Assembly: GCA_009783295.1 (NCBI GenBank)
Contig: WRHK01000025.1
Coordinates: 1-52,745, forward strand
Reading direction: 5' to 3'
Source: Promicromonosporaceae bacterium
GTDB taxonomy: Bacteria > Actinomycetota > Actinomycetes > Actinomycetales > Cellulomonadaceae
DNA: 52,745 bases
Under the pieces are notes generated by a model that was given only the letters and a program-made list of their open reading frames with translations, was not told where the DNA came from and made no database searches. The number at the start of each line of letters is the position of its first letter. Positions within the stretch are counted from its first letter, which is position 1. Below are positions 23,030-31,211 of the stretch, one piece after another. The position numbers and the translations under genes were made by a program.

Positions 23030-25027
23030 CTACGCCTCGACCTCGTCCACGACCGGGGCCGCGAACTGCGACTGGTACAGCCGCGCGTACGCGCCGCCGG
23101 CCTCGAGCAGCGTCTCGTGGTCGCCCGTCTCGACGATCTGCCCGTGCTCCATGACGACGATGACGTCGGCGTCGCGGATGGTGGACAGACGGTGCGCGAT
23201 GACGAACGACGTGCGCCCGCTGCGCAGCGCGTTCATCGCCTGCTGCACCAGCACCTCGGTGCGGGTGTCGACCGACGACGTCGCCTCGTCGAGCACGAGG
23301 ATCTCCGGGTCGGCGAGGAACGCCCGCGCGATGGTGAGCAGCTGCTTCTCGCCCGCCGAGAGCGAGGAGCCCTCGTCGTCGAGCTTGGTCGCGTAGCCGT
23401 CCGGGAGGGTGCGGACGAACGGGTCGACGTGCGTGGCGCGCGTGGCGGCGAGGAACTCGTCCTCGCTCACCTCGCGCTTGATGCCGTAGCGCAGGTTCTC
23501 CTCGATCGTGCCCTTGAACAGCCACGTGTCCTGCAGCACCATGCCGATGCTGGAGCGCAGCGCGTCCCGGGTGAGCGCACGCGTGTCGACGCCGTCGAGC
23601 GTGATGCGGCCCGAGTCCACCTCGTAGAACCGCATGAGCAGGTTGACGAGCGTCGTCTTGCCGGCGCCCGTGGGCCCCACGATGGCGACCGTCTGCCCCT
23701 GCTCGGCCACGAGGTCCAGGTGCTCGATGAGCGGCTTGGCCGGGTCGTAGGAGAACGAGACGTCCTCGAACGCGACCCGCCCGTGCACGGCCTCGATCAC
23801 CTCGGGCCGCTCCGGGTCCTCGATCTGCTCGGGGGCGTCGAGCAGCTCGTAGACCCGCTCCACCGACGCGACGCCGGACTGGAGCAGGTTCATCATCGAC
23901 GCGACCTGCGTGAGCGGCTGCGTGAACTGGCGCGAGTACTGGATGAACGCCTGCACGTCGCCGAGCGACAGCGACCCCGAGGCCACGCGCAGGCCGCCGA
24001 CGACGGCGACCACCACGTAGTTGAGGTTCGCCAGGAAGCCCATCGACGGCATGATCGTGCCGCTGATGGCCTGAGCCCGCTGGGACGCCTTGAACAGCGA
24101 CTCGTTCTCGGCGTCGAACTTCTCGGCCGCCGCCTGCTGCTGCCCGTACACCTTGACCAGCGAGTGGCCGGTGAACATCTCCTCGACGTGCGCGTTGAGG
24201 CGGCCCGTGGACGCCCACTGCTTGACGAACTGCGGCTGGCTGCGCTTGGCGATCCGCGTCGTCACGATGACGGAGAGCGGCACGGTCACGAGCGCGACCA
24301 GCGCGAGGATCCAGGAGATCCAGAACATCATCACGAGCACGCCGATCACGGTGAGCACCGACGTGATGAGCTGCGCGAGCGTCTGCGTGGTCGTCTGGGC
24401 GACGTTGTCGATGTCGTTGGTGACGCGCGACAGGATCTCGCCGCGCTGCTGCTTGTCGACGTAGCTGAGCGGCACGCGGTGCAGCTTGGCCTCGACCTCG
24501 TCGCGCAGGCGCCGCATGGTGTTCTGCACGGCGACCGTCATGATGCGCGCCTGCAGCCAGCCGAACAGGAACGCGCCCACGTAGATGGCGAGCACGCCGA
24601 CGAGGATCTCGCCGAGGCGCGTGAAGTCGATGCCGTGGCCGGCGACGGCGTTCGGCACCGCGGCGAGCATGTCGGCCGCACCGCCCTGGCCCTCCGAGCG
24701 CAGAGCCTCGGCGGCCTGGGCCGCGGTGGTGCCGTCGGGCACGTGGTTGGCCGAGAGGAGCTTGCCGACCACGCCCTCGAAGATGACGTTGGTGCCGTGG
24801 CCGAGGATCCTCGGCCCCGTCACGGACAGCGCGACGGACGCGATGCCGCACAGCACCAGCAGCACGACGCGGACGCGCTCCGGGCGCATCGACCGCGCGA
24901 AGCGCAGCAGCGAACCCTTGAAGTTCAGCGCCTTCTCCCCGGGCATGCCCATGCCCATGGGGCCGCCGCCGCCCGGGCCGAACCCGCGCCGGGGCGGACG
25001 CTTGACGGTGGACTGCTGCGTGCTCAT
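23030..25027 (-). CDS. Heterodimeric ABC exporter half-transporter, subunit B
   Basis: A 665-residue type IV ABC exporter half: six-helix transmembrane domain (about 45-390) followed by a nucleotide-binding domain. Walker A is GPTGAGKTT, the signature is LSAGEKQ instead of LSGGQ, and Walker B is ILVLDEATSSVD with an intact catalytic Glu. The partner upstream has the opposite pattern, so the pair should form one degenerate and one active ATP site, as in TM287/288-like exporters. A Gly/Pro/Met-rich N-terminal extension of about 30 residues is unusual. ATG overlaps the partner's stop (ATGA). Confidence 0.93.
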   Translation of the reverse strand: MSTQQSTVKRPPRRGFGPGGGGPMGMGMPGEKALNFKGSLLRFARSMRPERVRVVLLVLCGIASVALSVTGPRILGHGTNVIFEGVVGKLLSANHVPDGTTAAQAAEALRSEGQGGAADMLAAVPNAVAGHGIDFTRLGEILVGVLAIYVGAFLFGWLQARIMTVAVQNTMRRLRDEVEAKLHRVPLSYVDKQQRGEILSRVTNDIDNVAQTTTQTLAQLITSVLTVIGVLVMMFWISWILALVALVTVPLSVIVTTRIAKRSQPQFVKQWASTGRLNAHVEEMFTGHSLVKVYGQQQAAAEKFDAENESLFKASQRAQAISGTIMPSMGFLANLNYVVVAVVGGLRVASGSLSLGDVQAFIQYSRQFTQPLTQVASMMNLLQSGVASVERVYELLDAPEQIEDPERPEVIEAVHGRVAFEDVSFSYDPAKPLIEHLDLVAEQGQTVAIVGPTGAGKTTLVNLLMRFYEVDSGRITLDGVDTRALTRDALRSSIGMVLQDTWLFKGTIEENLRYGIKREVSEDEFLAATRATHVDPFVRTLPDGYATKLDDEGSSLSAGEKQLLTIARAFLADPEILVLDEATSSVDTRTEVLVQQAMNALRSGRTSFVIAHRLSTIRDADVIVVMEHGQIVETGDHETLLEAGGAYARLYQSQFAAPVVDEVEA

Positions 25028-26775
25028 GCCGCCTCCTCGAGGGACATCTGGGAGGTGACGATCTCCTGGTACGTCTCGTTGTCTGCCAGCAGCTCGGCGT
25101 GCGTGCCGCGGCCGACGATGCGCCCGTGCTCCAGCACGAGGATCTGGTCGGCGTCGCGGATCGTGGCCACGCGCTGGGCCACGATCAGCACCGTCGCGTC
25201 CTGCGTGCGCGGCGCGAGCGCGGCCCGCAGGCGCGCGTCCGTGGCGTAGTCCAGGGCCGAGAAGGAGTCGTCGAACAGGTAGATGCGGGGCCGGCGGATC
25301 ACGGCCCGGGCGATGGCCAGGCGCTGGCGCTGGCCACCGGAGAACGTGGTGCCGCCCTGCGCGACCGGTGCTTCGAGGCCCTCGGGGAGCGCCTCGACGA
25401 AGTCGCGCGCCTGCGCCACCTCGAGGGCCTCCCACATCTCCGCCTCGGTGGCGTCGGGCTTGCCGTAGCGCAGGTTCGAGGCGATCGTCCCGCTGAACAG
25501 GAAGGCCTTCTGCGGCACCAGGCCCAGCATCGACCCGAGGTCCTGCGTGGCGAGGTCGCGGACGTCGACGCCGTCGATCCGCACCGAGCCGCCGGTCGCG
25601 TCGAACAGGCGTGGCACCAGGTTGAGCAGCGTCGTCTTGCCGGCGCCGGTAGAGCCGATGACGGCGGTGACCGTGCCGGGCTCCGCGCGGAACGTGACGT
25701 CGTTGAGCACGGGCTCGGCCGCGCCCGGGTAGTGGAACTCGACGCCCTGGAGCTCGAGCAGGCCCTGGGGGCCGTCGCCGTCCGAGAGCGACGTCAGCGA
25801 GACCGGGTGCTCCGGCTCGGCGACCGTCGTCGTCGTGCCGAGGACGGCGCCCGCACGGTCCGCAGCGACGGACGCACGCGGCACCATCATGACCATCATC
25901 GTCGACATCATCACGGCCATGAGGATCTGCATCAGGTAGCTGAGGAACGCCGTCAGCGACCCGACCTGCATGGTGCCCGCGTCGATCTGCTTGGCGCCGA
26001 ACCACAGCACCGACACCGACGACAGGTTCATGATCAGCATGACGACCGGGAAGGCGAGCGCCATGAGCTTGCCGGCGCCGAGCTGGGTCCGGTACAGGTC
26101 CTCGTTCGCCTGGCCGAACCGCTCGATCTCCCGCTGCTCGCGGACGAACGCGCGCACCACGCGCAGGCCCGAGATCTGCTCGCGCAGCACACCGTTGATG
26201 GAGTCGATGCGCCCCTGCATCGCCCGGAAGTACGGGACCATCCGCGAGAGCAGGATGCCCATGACGATGCCGAGCACCGGCACGATCACCAGCAGCAGAC
26301 CGGACAGCGCGACGTCCTGCCGCAGCGCCATGATGACGCCGCCGACCATCATGATCGGGGCCATCACCATGATGGTGAAGCCCATGAGCAGCACCATCTG
26401 GATCTGCTGGACGTCGTTGGTGGTGCGGGTGATCAGCGACGGGGCGCCGAACTTGCCGACCTCGCGCGCGCTGAACGTCTGCACCGTGGTGAACAGGTCG
26501 TGACGCAGGTCGCGGCCGAAGGAGGTGGCCGCCTTGGCGCCGAGCACGACCGCGCCGATCGAGCACAGCACCTGCCCGAGGCTCACGCCGAGCATCCAGC
26601 CACCGGTGGACCAGATGTAGCCGATGTCCTGCTTGACGACGCCGTTGTCGATGATGTCGGCGTTGAGCGTGGGCAGGTACAGCGAGGCGAGCGTCTGCAG
26701 CAGCTGCAGCACCAGCAGCACGAGCACCGCCGGGAGGTATGGCCGCAGGTATCTGCGGCCCAGGGTCACGAGCAT
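25024..26775 (-). CDS. Heterodimeric ABC exporter half-transporter, subunit A
   Basis: A 583-residue ABC exporter half with six predicted transmembrane helices and a C-terminal ATPase. Walker A is GSTGAGKTT, the signature is FSGGQRQR (functional), and Walker B is IYLFDDSFSALD, where Asp replaces the catalytic Glu. This is the usual mark of the degenerate-site subunit in heterodimeric exporters. The likely job is export of drugs, lipids or peptides; the substrate is not readable from sequence. It starts on the stop codon of the TetR gene (TGATG) and is followed by subunit B with a 4-base overlap, so TetR and exporter form one operon. Confidence 0.93.
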   Translation of the reverse strand: MLVTLGRRYLRPYLPAVLVLLVLQLLQTLASLYLPTLNADIIDNGVVKQDIGYIWSTGGWMLGVSLGQVLCSIGAVVLGAKAATSFGRDLRHDLFTTVQTFSAREVGKFGAPSLITRTTNDVQQIQMVLLMGFTIMVMAPIMMVGGVIMALRQDVALSGLLLVIVPVLGIVMGILLSRMVPYFRAMQGRIDSINGVLREQISGLRVVRAFVREQREIERFGQANEDLYRTQLGAGKLMALAFPVVMLIMNLSSVSVLWFGAKQIDAGTMQVGSLTAFLSYLMQILMAVMMSTMMVMMVPRASVAADRAGAVLGTTTTVAEPEHPVSLTSLSDGDGPQGLLELQGVEFHYPGAAEPVLNDVTFRAEPGTVTAVIGSTGAGKTTLLNLVPRLFDATGGSVRIDGVDVRDLATQDLGSMLGLVPQKAFLFSGTIASNLRYGKPDATEAEMWEALEVAQARDFVEALPEGLEAPVAQGGTTFSGGQRQRLAIARAVIRRPRIYLFDDSFSALDYATDARLRAALAPRTQDATVLIVAQRVATIRDADQILVLEHGRIVGRGTHAELLADNETYQEIVTSQMSLEEAA

Positions 26776-27461
26776 CAGGGTTCCTTGCTCTGGGATGCGT
26801 AGGTGGTCACGATGCCGTTGACGACGGCATCGGCGAGGACGGAGGCCGGCAACGAGGGAGCCAGCCTTCCGGGGTCCGGGCGACGGTGCACGATGGCGGC
26901 CTCGATGAGGGCCGCGGCCACGTCGATGGGGACACGGAGCCGGTCCAGGTCGGGGGCGAGGGCCGCCGTGAGGCCCTCGGAGACGACGGCACGGTGCAGC
27001 TCGTGCTGCGTCATGAGGCGGGTGCGCAGCCCGCGGATGCGCTCCTCGTCGGCCGGGGAGCGCGTCGCGCCGTCGGACCGCTCGCGCAGGGAGCGCAGCA
27101 CGCCGAACCAGCGCGCCGACTGCTCCATGCGGCCCTGACCCTGGTCGATGATCGTGGCGACGCGCTCGACGAGCGGCAGCGACCTGTCGACGGACTCGAG
27201 GTCGGCGCGCGTGGCCGCGGGCTCGGAGGCGCGCAGCAGGGCGGTGATCGCCACCTCCGCCACGAGGGCGCTCTTGTCGGAGAACACGCGGAACAGGGTG
27301 CCCTCGGCGACGCCGGCGGCCGCGGCGAGCTCGCGCGTGGTCACGTCGGCGCCCTGCGACGCGACGAGCGGCATCACGGAGTCGATGATCGCGGCGCGTC
27401 GCTCCTCGGGAGCGAGCGGCGCCGCGCGCCGCCTGGTCTCCACCTGCTGGCTGCTCACCAT
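26775..27461 (-). CDS. TetR-family regulator of the ABC exporter operon
   Basis: A 228-residue TetR protein. The DNA-binding helices are RRAAIIDSVMPLVASQGADVTTRELAAAAGVAEGTLFRVFSDKSAL; the C-terminal half is an all-helical ligand domain. It is the first gene of the operon, its stop shares one base with the exporter subunit A ATG, and a perfect 16-bp palindrome lies 13 bases upstream of its start. This predicts autorepression and coregulation of the exporter, relieved by a ligand that is probably also a transport substrate. Confidence 0.92.
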   Translation of the reverse strand: MVSSQQVETRRRAAPLAPEERRAAIIDSVMPLVASQGADVTTRELAAAAGVAEGTLFRVFSDKSALVAEVAITALLRASEPAATRADLESVDRSLPLVERVATIIDQGQGRMEQSARWFGVLRSLRERSDGATRSPADEERIRGLRTRLMTQHELHRAVVSEGLTAALAPDLDRLRVPIDVAAALIEAAIVHRRPDPGRLAPSLPASVLADAVVNGIVTTYASQSKEP

Positions 27462-27473
27462 CGCACCCTAAAT

Positions 27474-27489
27474 GAGTGAGCGCTCACTC
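27474..27489. promoter_or_regulatory. GAGTGAGCGCTCACTC palindrome, TetR operator
   Basis: A perfect 16-bp palindrome 13 bases upstream of the TetR gene start. Sites of the form TGAGTGA-TCACTCA are common for TetR regulators of efflux operons. Confidence 0.75.
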
Positions 27490-27528
27490 CGCAAGCATCT
27501 TCGCGGGCCGAAACGGCCCGGAAGACCA

Positions 27529-27610
27529 CCCGCGAGATAGAACGCTAGCCCGCGCTCTAACTCGCGGGGCCGGGCTCTAACTCGCGGGGCTGGGTCCTAT
27601 CTCGCGGGAC
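27529..27610. repeat. Cluster of 20-bp direct repeats with an inverted copy
   Basis: Units GCTCTAACTCGCGGGGCCGG (27554-27573) and GCTCTAACTCGCGGGGCTGG (27574-27593) are followed by a divergent partial unit GTCCTATCTCGCGGGAC (27594-27610); an inverted copy CCCGCGAGATAGAAC lies at 27529-27543. They fill most of the gap between the SPFH gene end and the TetR operon promoter. Confidence 0.75.
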
Positions 27611-27638
27611 GTCGGCCGGGTGGCGGACGGCCCGGGTG

Positions 27639-28841
27639 TCAGGCCTCCGGGTCCGTGGTCGGCTCGACCGTCGGCTCCGTCGCGGGGGTCGGGGGCAGCG
27701 GCGCCGGGGGCTCGCCCGGGTGCTGGCCCGCCTCGTGCGACGGGTCGAACGGCAGGCCGGAGCGGGTGCCCGACGCCGTGGCGTCGGCCGTCGCCGCCTC
27801 GGACTGACGCTGCGCCTCGCGCAGCGCCTCGGCCGCGTTGGCGAGCGCAGCGCCGCCCATCTCCTTCATACGTTCCTTGCGCAGCGCCTTGGTCGCGTCG
27901 GACTCCTCCTCCTCGGGCCCGCTGACCGGGGCACCCGGCACGCCGGGGATGCCCGAGCCGCCGAAGCCCTTCGAGATCGCGCCCAGGGCAGCCGTGAACT
28001 CCGTGGGGACCACCCACAGCTTCGAGGCCGTGCCGTTGGCGACCTGCGGCAGCATCTGCAGGTACTGGTAGGCCAGCAGCTTGGGGTCGGCGTCGCCCGT
28101 GTGGATGGCGTCGAACACCTGGAGGATGGCTCGCGCCTCACCCTCGGCGCGGAGCACGCGGGACTGCGCGTCACCCTCGGCGCGGAGGATGGCCGACTGC
28201 TTCTCGCCCTCCGCCGTGAGGATCTGCGACTGCTTGACACCCTCGGCGGTGAGGATCGCGGCGCGGCGGTCACGCTCGGCGCGCATCTGCTGCTCCATCG
28301 AGCCCTGCACCGAGGCGGGCGGGTCGATCGACTTGAGCTCGACGCGGTTGACGCGCACGCCCCAGCGGCCGGTCGCCTCGTCGAGCACGCCGCGCAGCTG
28401 GCCGTTGATCTGGTCACGGCTGGTCAGCGTCTGCTCGAGGTCCATGGAGCCGACCACGTTACGCAGCGTGGTGACCGTGAGCTGCTCGATACCGGTGATG
28501 TAGTTCGCGATCTCGTAGACCGCCGACTTGGGGTCGGTGACCTGGAAGTAGATGACGGTGTCGATCGACACGACCAGGTTGTCGGACGTGATCACCGGCT
28601 GCGGCGGGAACGACACGACCTGCTCGCGCAGGTCGACGCCGGCGCGCACGCGGTCCACGAAAGGAACGAGCCAGTGCAGGCCCGGCTCGAACGTCTTCTG
28701 GTAGCGACCGAGGCGCTCGATGATGAGCGCGGTCGCCTGGGGAACGATCCGGATCGTCCTGAGCAGCGCGGTGATCAGGAAGATCACCACGACGATCAGG
28801 ACGATGTAGCCGACGATCGTGCCCGGGGAAGCATTGTCCAC
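27639..28841 (-). CDS. SPFH/Band 7 (stomatin/slipin-like) membrane protein
   Basis: A 400-residue SPFH-domain protein. One N-terminal transmembrane helix (about GTIVGYIVLIVVVIFLITAL) precedes the SPFH domain (VPQATALIIERLGRYQKTFEPGLHWLVPFVD to about residue 190), then a long coiled-coil with RRAAILTAEGVKQ and related AEG repeats, and a Pro/Thr-rich acidic C-terminal tail. Such proteins form membrane scaffolds or microdomains, usually with an NfeD partner, which lies directly upstream. The GTG at 28839-28841 was chosen because GAGGAG is 7 bases before it; an in-frame GTG 18 bases upstream lacks this. Confidence 0.92.
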   Translation of the reverse strand: MDNASPGTIVGYIVLIVVVIFLITALLRTIRIVPQATALIIERLGRYQKTFEPGLHWLVPFVDRVRAGVDLREQVVSFPPQPVITSDNLVVSIDTVIYFQVTDPKSAVYEIANYITGIEQLTVTTLRNVVGSMDLEQTLTSRDQINGQLRGVLDEATGRWGVRVNRVELKSIDPPASVQGSMEQQMRAERDRRAAILTAEGVKQSQILTAEGEKQSAILRAEGDAQSRVLRAEGEARAILQVFDAIHTGDADPKLLAYQYLQMLPQVANGTASKLWVVPTEFTAALGAISKGFGGSGIPGVPGAPVSGPEEEESDATKALRKERMKEMGGAALANAAEALREAQRQSEAATADATASGTRSGLPFDPSHEAGQHPGEPPAPLPPTPATEPTVEPTTDPEA

Positions 28842-28916
28842 GTCAGTTCTCCTCGTCACTCCGGGCCCGGTGGCCCGGAAGCTGTTGAGCCGGTGCGCGC
28901 GTGCGTCGACCGGCCG

Positions 28917-29411
28917 TCACGCCACGGTCGGGCTGGGTGTCCCCGTCGACGACCCGGCCCCGCCCTCGGCGGGGACCGGGGCCACGACGGCGGTCGCGCC
29001 GTCGATCCGCAGCACCTTGACCTCGAGACCGACCGGCAGGGTGGGTGACCCCGGGTGCCCGTCCTCCTCGAGGCGGGCCGTCCAGACCTCGCCCATCAGC
29101 TTGATGCGCCCGCCACCCTCGGTCACGGGTGCCACGACGACGGCGGTGCGGCCGACGTGCGCGGCCGCGTTCGTCTCGGCCAGCGGCCGCCGCTTGCGCA
29201 GGTTCTTCAGCAGCCAGGGCCGCAGGGTGCCGACGAGCAGGGCGGCCACGACGCACGCGATCACGACCTGGACCCAGAGGTCGGCGCCGAGCGCCGCCGC
29301 GAGCGCGCCGGCGAGCGCGCCTCCGATGAGCATCAGCACGACGACGTCGAGAACCCAGATCTCCACGATCGCCAGCGCGAACGCCACCGCGACCCACCAC
29401 AGCCAGTCCAT
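28917..29411 (-). CDS. NfeD-like membrane protein, partner of the SPFH protein
   Basis: A 164-residue NfeD1b-type protein without the serine-protease domain. It has four or so hydrophobic segments in the first 80 residues (WLWWVAVAFALAIVEIWVLD and following) and a C-terminal OB-like domain beginning around HVGRTAVVVAPVTEGGGRIKLMGEVW. NfeD and SPFH proteins commonly occur as an operon, here NfeD first with a 75-base gap. GAAGGGG precedes ATG 29409-29411 at good spacing. Together they are expected to organise membrane microdomains or protein quality control in the membrane. Confidence 0.9.
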   Translation of the reverse strand: MDWLWWVAVAFALAIVEIWVLDVVVLMLIGGALAGALAAALGADLWVQVVIACVVAALLVGTLRPWLLKNLRKRRPLAETNAAAHVGRTAVVVAPVTEGGGRIKLMGEVWTARLEEDGHPGSPTLPVGLEVKVLRIDGATAVVAPVPAEGGAGSSTGTPSPTVA

Positions 29412-29467
29412 CGTGACCCCTTCGACGAGCCGTTCCCACGGCTGGCCAACCACTGCCTTTTACCGGG

Positions 29468-29473
29468 ATTTTA
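29468..29473 (-). promoter_or_regulatory. Possible -10 element (TAAAAT) for the NfeD/SPFH operon
   Basis: On the minus strand TAAAAT stands out in GC-rich surroundings, 57 bases before the NfeD ATG. A convincing -35 is not seen. Confidence 0.3.
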
Positions 29474-29482
29474 CCCGGGGCG

Positions 29483-29528
29483 GGGGTGCGTGCCTAGAGG
29501 ACGCACTGACGCACCCCGCGTGTCAGTG
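29483..29528 (-). terminator. Hairpin region at the end of the ABC ATPase gene
   Basis: GGGGTGCGT (29483-29491) pairs with ACGCACCCC (29509-29517), and CACTGAC (29504-29510) can alternatively pair with GTCAGTG (29522-29528), which includes the stop codon. The structures compete and no U-tract follows. The location fits a terminator for the gene at 29523. Confidence 0.4.
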
Positions 29529-30338
29529 CCGCCCGGCGCCCGCCGTCGCGGGCCGCGCGGCACGGGCGAGCCAGCGCCCGCCACCGTGCGCCACCAGCAG
29601 GTTCACGCCGAACGCCGCCGACAGGTTCTCGGAGGTGAGCACGTCCTCCAGCTTGCCCGCGGCCTGCACCTTGCCGTGCGGGCCGAGCAGCAGCATGTGC
29701 GTGAACCCCGGCGGGATCTCCTCGACGTGGTGCGTCACGAGCACCAGCACCGGGGAGGCCGGGTCGTCCGCGAGCTCGCTCAGCGCGCCCACCAGCTCCT
29801 CGCGGCCGCCCAGGTCGAGGCCCGCGCCCGGCTCGTCGAGGATCAGCAGCTCCGGGTCGGTCATGAGCGCGCGGGCGATCTGCACGCGCTTGCGCTCGCC
29901 CTCCGACAGCGTGCCGTAGGTGCGCTCCGCCAGGGTGTCGACCTGGAACGCGCGCAGCAGCTGGGCGGCCCGCGCCACGTCGAGGTCCTCGTACTGCTCG
30001 TTCCAGCGGCCCGTCACGCCGTAGGCGGCGGTCACGACGACGTCGCGCACCAGCTCGCCGGCCGGGATCTGCTCCGCCAGCGCGGCGGACGCCAGGCCCA
30101 CGCGCGGCCGCAGCTCGAACACGTCGACCTTGCCGAGGGTCTCGCCGAGGATCTGCGCCGTGCCCGACGTCGGGTGCATGCGCGTCGACGCGATCTGCAT
30201 GAGGGTCGTCTTGCCGGCGCCGTTGGGGCCGAGCACGATCCAGCGCTCGCCCTCCTCCACCTGCCAGTCCAGCGCGTCGAGGATGGTCGTGGTGCCGCGT
30301 CGCACGGTGACGCCTTGCAGGTCGAGAACCCAGCTCAT
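29523..30338 (-). CDS. ABC transporter ATP-binding protein, YlmA/ModF-like
   Basis: A 271-residue cytosolic ABC ATPase. Walker A GPNGAGKTT, signature LSEGERKR, Walker B LLILDEPGAGLD and the switch His in LVLVTHHVEEIPPGFTHMLLLGPHG are all present; the signature has Glu instead of the first Gly of SGGQ. The HHVEEIP segment is typical of a stand-alone ATPase group (YlmA/ModF-like) often found without an adjacent permease, as here. Its transport or regulatory role is therefore undefined. It is divergent from the hypothetical gene at 30368. Confidence 0.88.
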   Translation of the reverse strand: MSWVLDLQGVTVRRGTTTILDALDWQVEEGERWIVLGPNGAGKTTLMQIASTRMHPTSGTAQILGETLGKVDVFELRPRVGLASAALAEQIPAGELVRDVVVTAAYGVTGRWNEQYEDLDVARAAQLLRAFQVDTLAERTYGTLSEGERKRVQIARALMTDPELLILDEPGAGLDLGGREELVGALSELADDPASPVLVLVTHHVEEIPPGFTHMLLLGPHGKVQAAGKLEDVLTSENLSAAFGVNLLVAHGGGRWLARAARPATAGAGRH

Positions 30339-30367
30339 GCGCCTGACCCTATAGGTACGCTGACGCG

Positions 30368-31156
30368 GTGCTGGTGAACCCCGCGTCCGACCCGGCCGGT
30401 CTGCCCCGTTCGGCGGTCCTGGCGCTCTGGTTGCAGGCCGAGACCGTCTCCCCCGGCGTCGTCGTCCGGTGCGTGCAGGGCGACGACGAGCCCCACACCG
30501 TCACGGGGCTGCCGGGCTTCGGGCCGGAGGCGGCGAGCCTCAAGGACCTCGTGGCCGCCTGGTCGCGCGGGCCGCGGGAGGTGGTGGCGCTCGCGCCCGC
30601 CCCGGGCGACCCGGCGGGCGTCCCGGCGGCGGCGTCCGCGGCCGCGACGGAGGCGGGCGAGTGCCTCGCCGTCGCGACGTCGGCCGGGTCGTGGGTGGTG
30701 GTGCCGCGCGTGACGCAGTTCGGCAGCGCGCTGGAACCGGGCCACCTGGTCGCATGGGAGGCGGTCGAGGTGCCGTCGTGGTCGACGGCGGTCGCGGGGG
30801 CGCTCGGCTCGCTCGCCGACGCCGAGCGCGAGCTGCGCACCTCCCTCATCACCGCCACGGAGGCGCTCGACCAGCTCGACGTGGCGCGCTGGCGCGACGA
30901 CGCCGCCGACGCCATCGAGAAGGTGCGCCGCACGTCGACCGACGCCTGGCCGGTGCCGCCCCTGGACGGGCGGCGAGCCCGCGTGCTCCAGCTCGCCACG
31001 CGGCTGCTGGCGATCGTCGACCTCGCCACGGACGACGACGGCGGCGCCGTCAACATCTGGCAGGTCGACCAGCGCTCGACGGCGCTGCGCGAGGTGGAGC
31101 GCACGGCCCGCCACGCCCTCGCCGCGGCGACGTACGGGCGGTCGCTCAGAGGCTGA
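30368..31156 (+). CDS. Conserved hypothetical actinobacterial protein
   Basis: A 262-residue protein I do not recognise by function. It is soluble, without signal peptide or membrane segment. The first half alternates short strands and loops (AVLALWLQAETVSPGVVVRCVQGDDEPHTVTGLPGF); the second half is strongly helical and acidic/basic (ALGSLADAERELRTSLITATEALDQLDVARWRDDAADAIEKVRRT, then RARVLQLATRLLAIVDLATDDD). The GTG at 30368 follows a TATAGGT element by about 11 bases and no Shine-Dalgarno is visible, suggesting a leaderless mRNA. It is transcribed away from the ABC ATPase and toward glgA. Confidence 0.75.
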   Translation: MLVNPASDPAGLPRSAVLALWLQAETVSPGVVVRCVQGDDEPHTVTGLPGFGPEAASLKDLVAAWSRGPREVVALAPAPGDPAGVPAAASAAATEAGECLAVATSAGSWVVVPRVTQFGSALEPGHLVAWEAVEVPSWSTAVAGALGSLADAERELRTSLITATEALDQLDVARWRDDAADAIEKVRRTSTDAWPVPPLDGRRARVLQLATRLLAIVDLATDDDGGAVNIWQVDQRSTALREVERTARHALAAATYGRSLRG

Positions 31157-31196
31157 GCCTGCCGAGACCACGGACCGGGGTGGTCTCGACAGGCTC
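31155..31196. repeat. GTCGAGACCAC-type inverted repeat between convergent genes
   Basis: GAGCCTGCCGAGACCAC (31155-31171) and GTGGTCTCGACAGGCTC (31180-31196) form a 17-bp stem with one mismatch and an 8-base loop. Position between a plus-strand gene end and the glgA end suggests use as a bidirectional terminator. Confidence 0.7.
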
Positions 31197-31211
31197 GACC
31201 GGCGAGGTCGC

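Noticed and set aside
23030-26566. An 1178-codon frame reading through both exporter genes
   Set aside because: The first 513 codons are an out-of-frame reading of the upstream half-transporter; the true start is ATG 25025-25027.
27554-27610. CRISPR-like direct repeats
   Set aside because: Units are contiguous with no unique spacers, only about three copies, and no cas genes are nearby.
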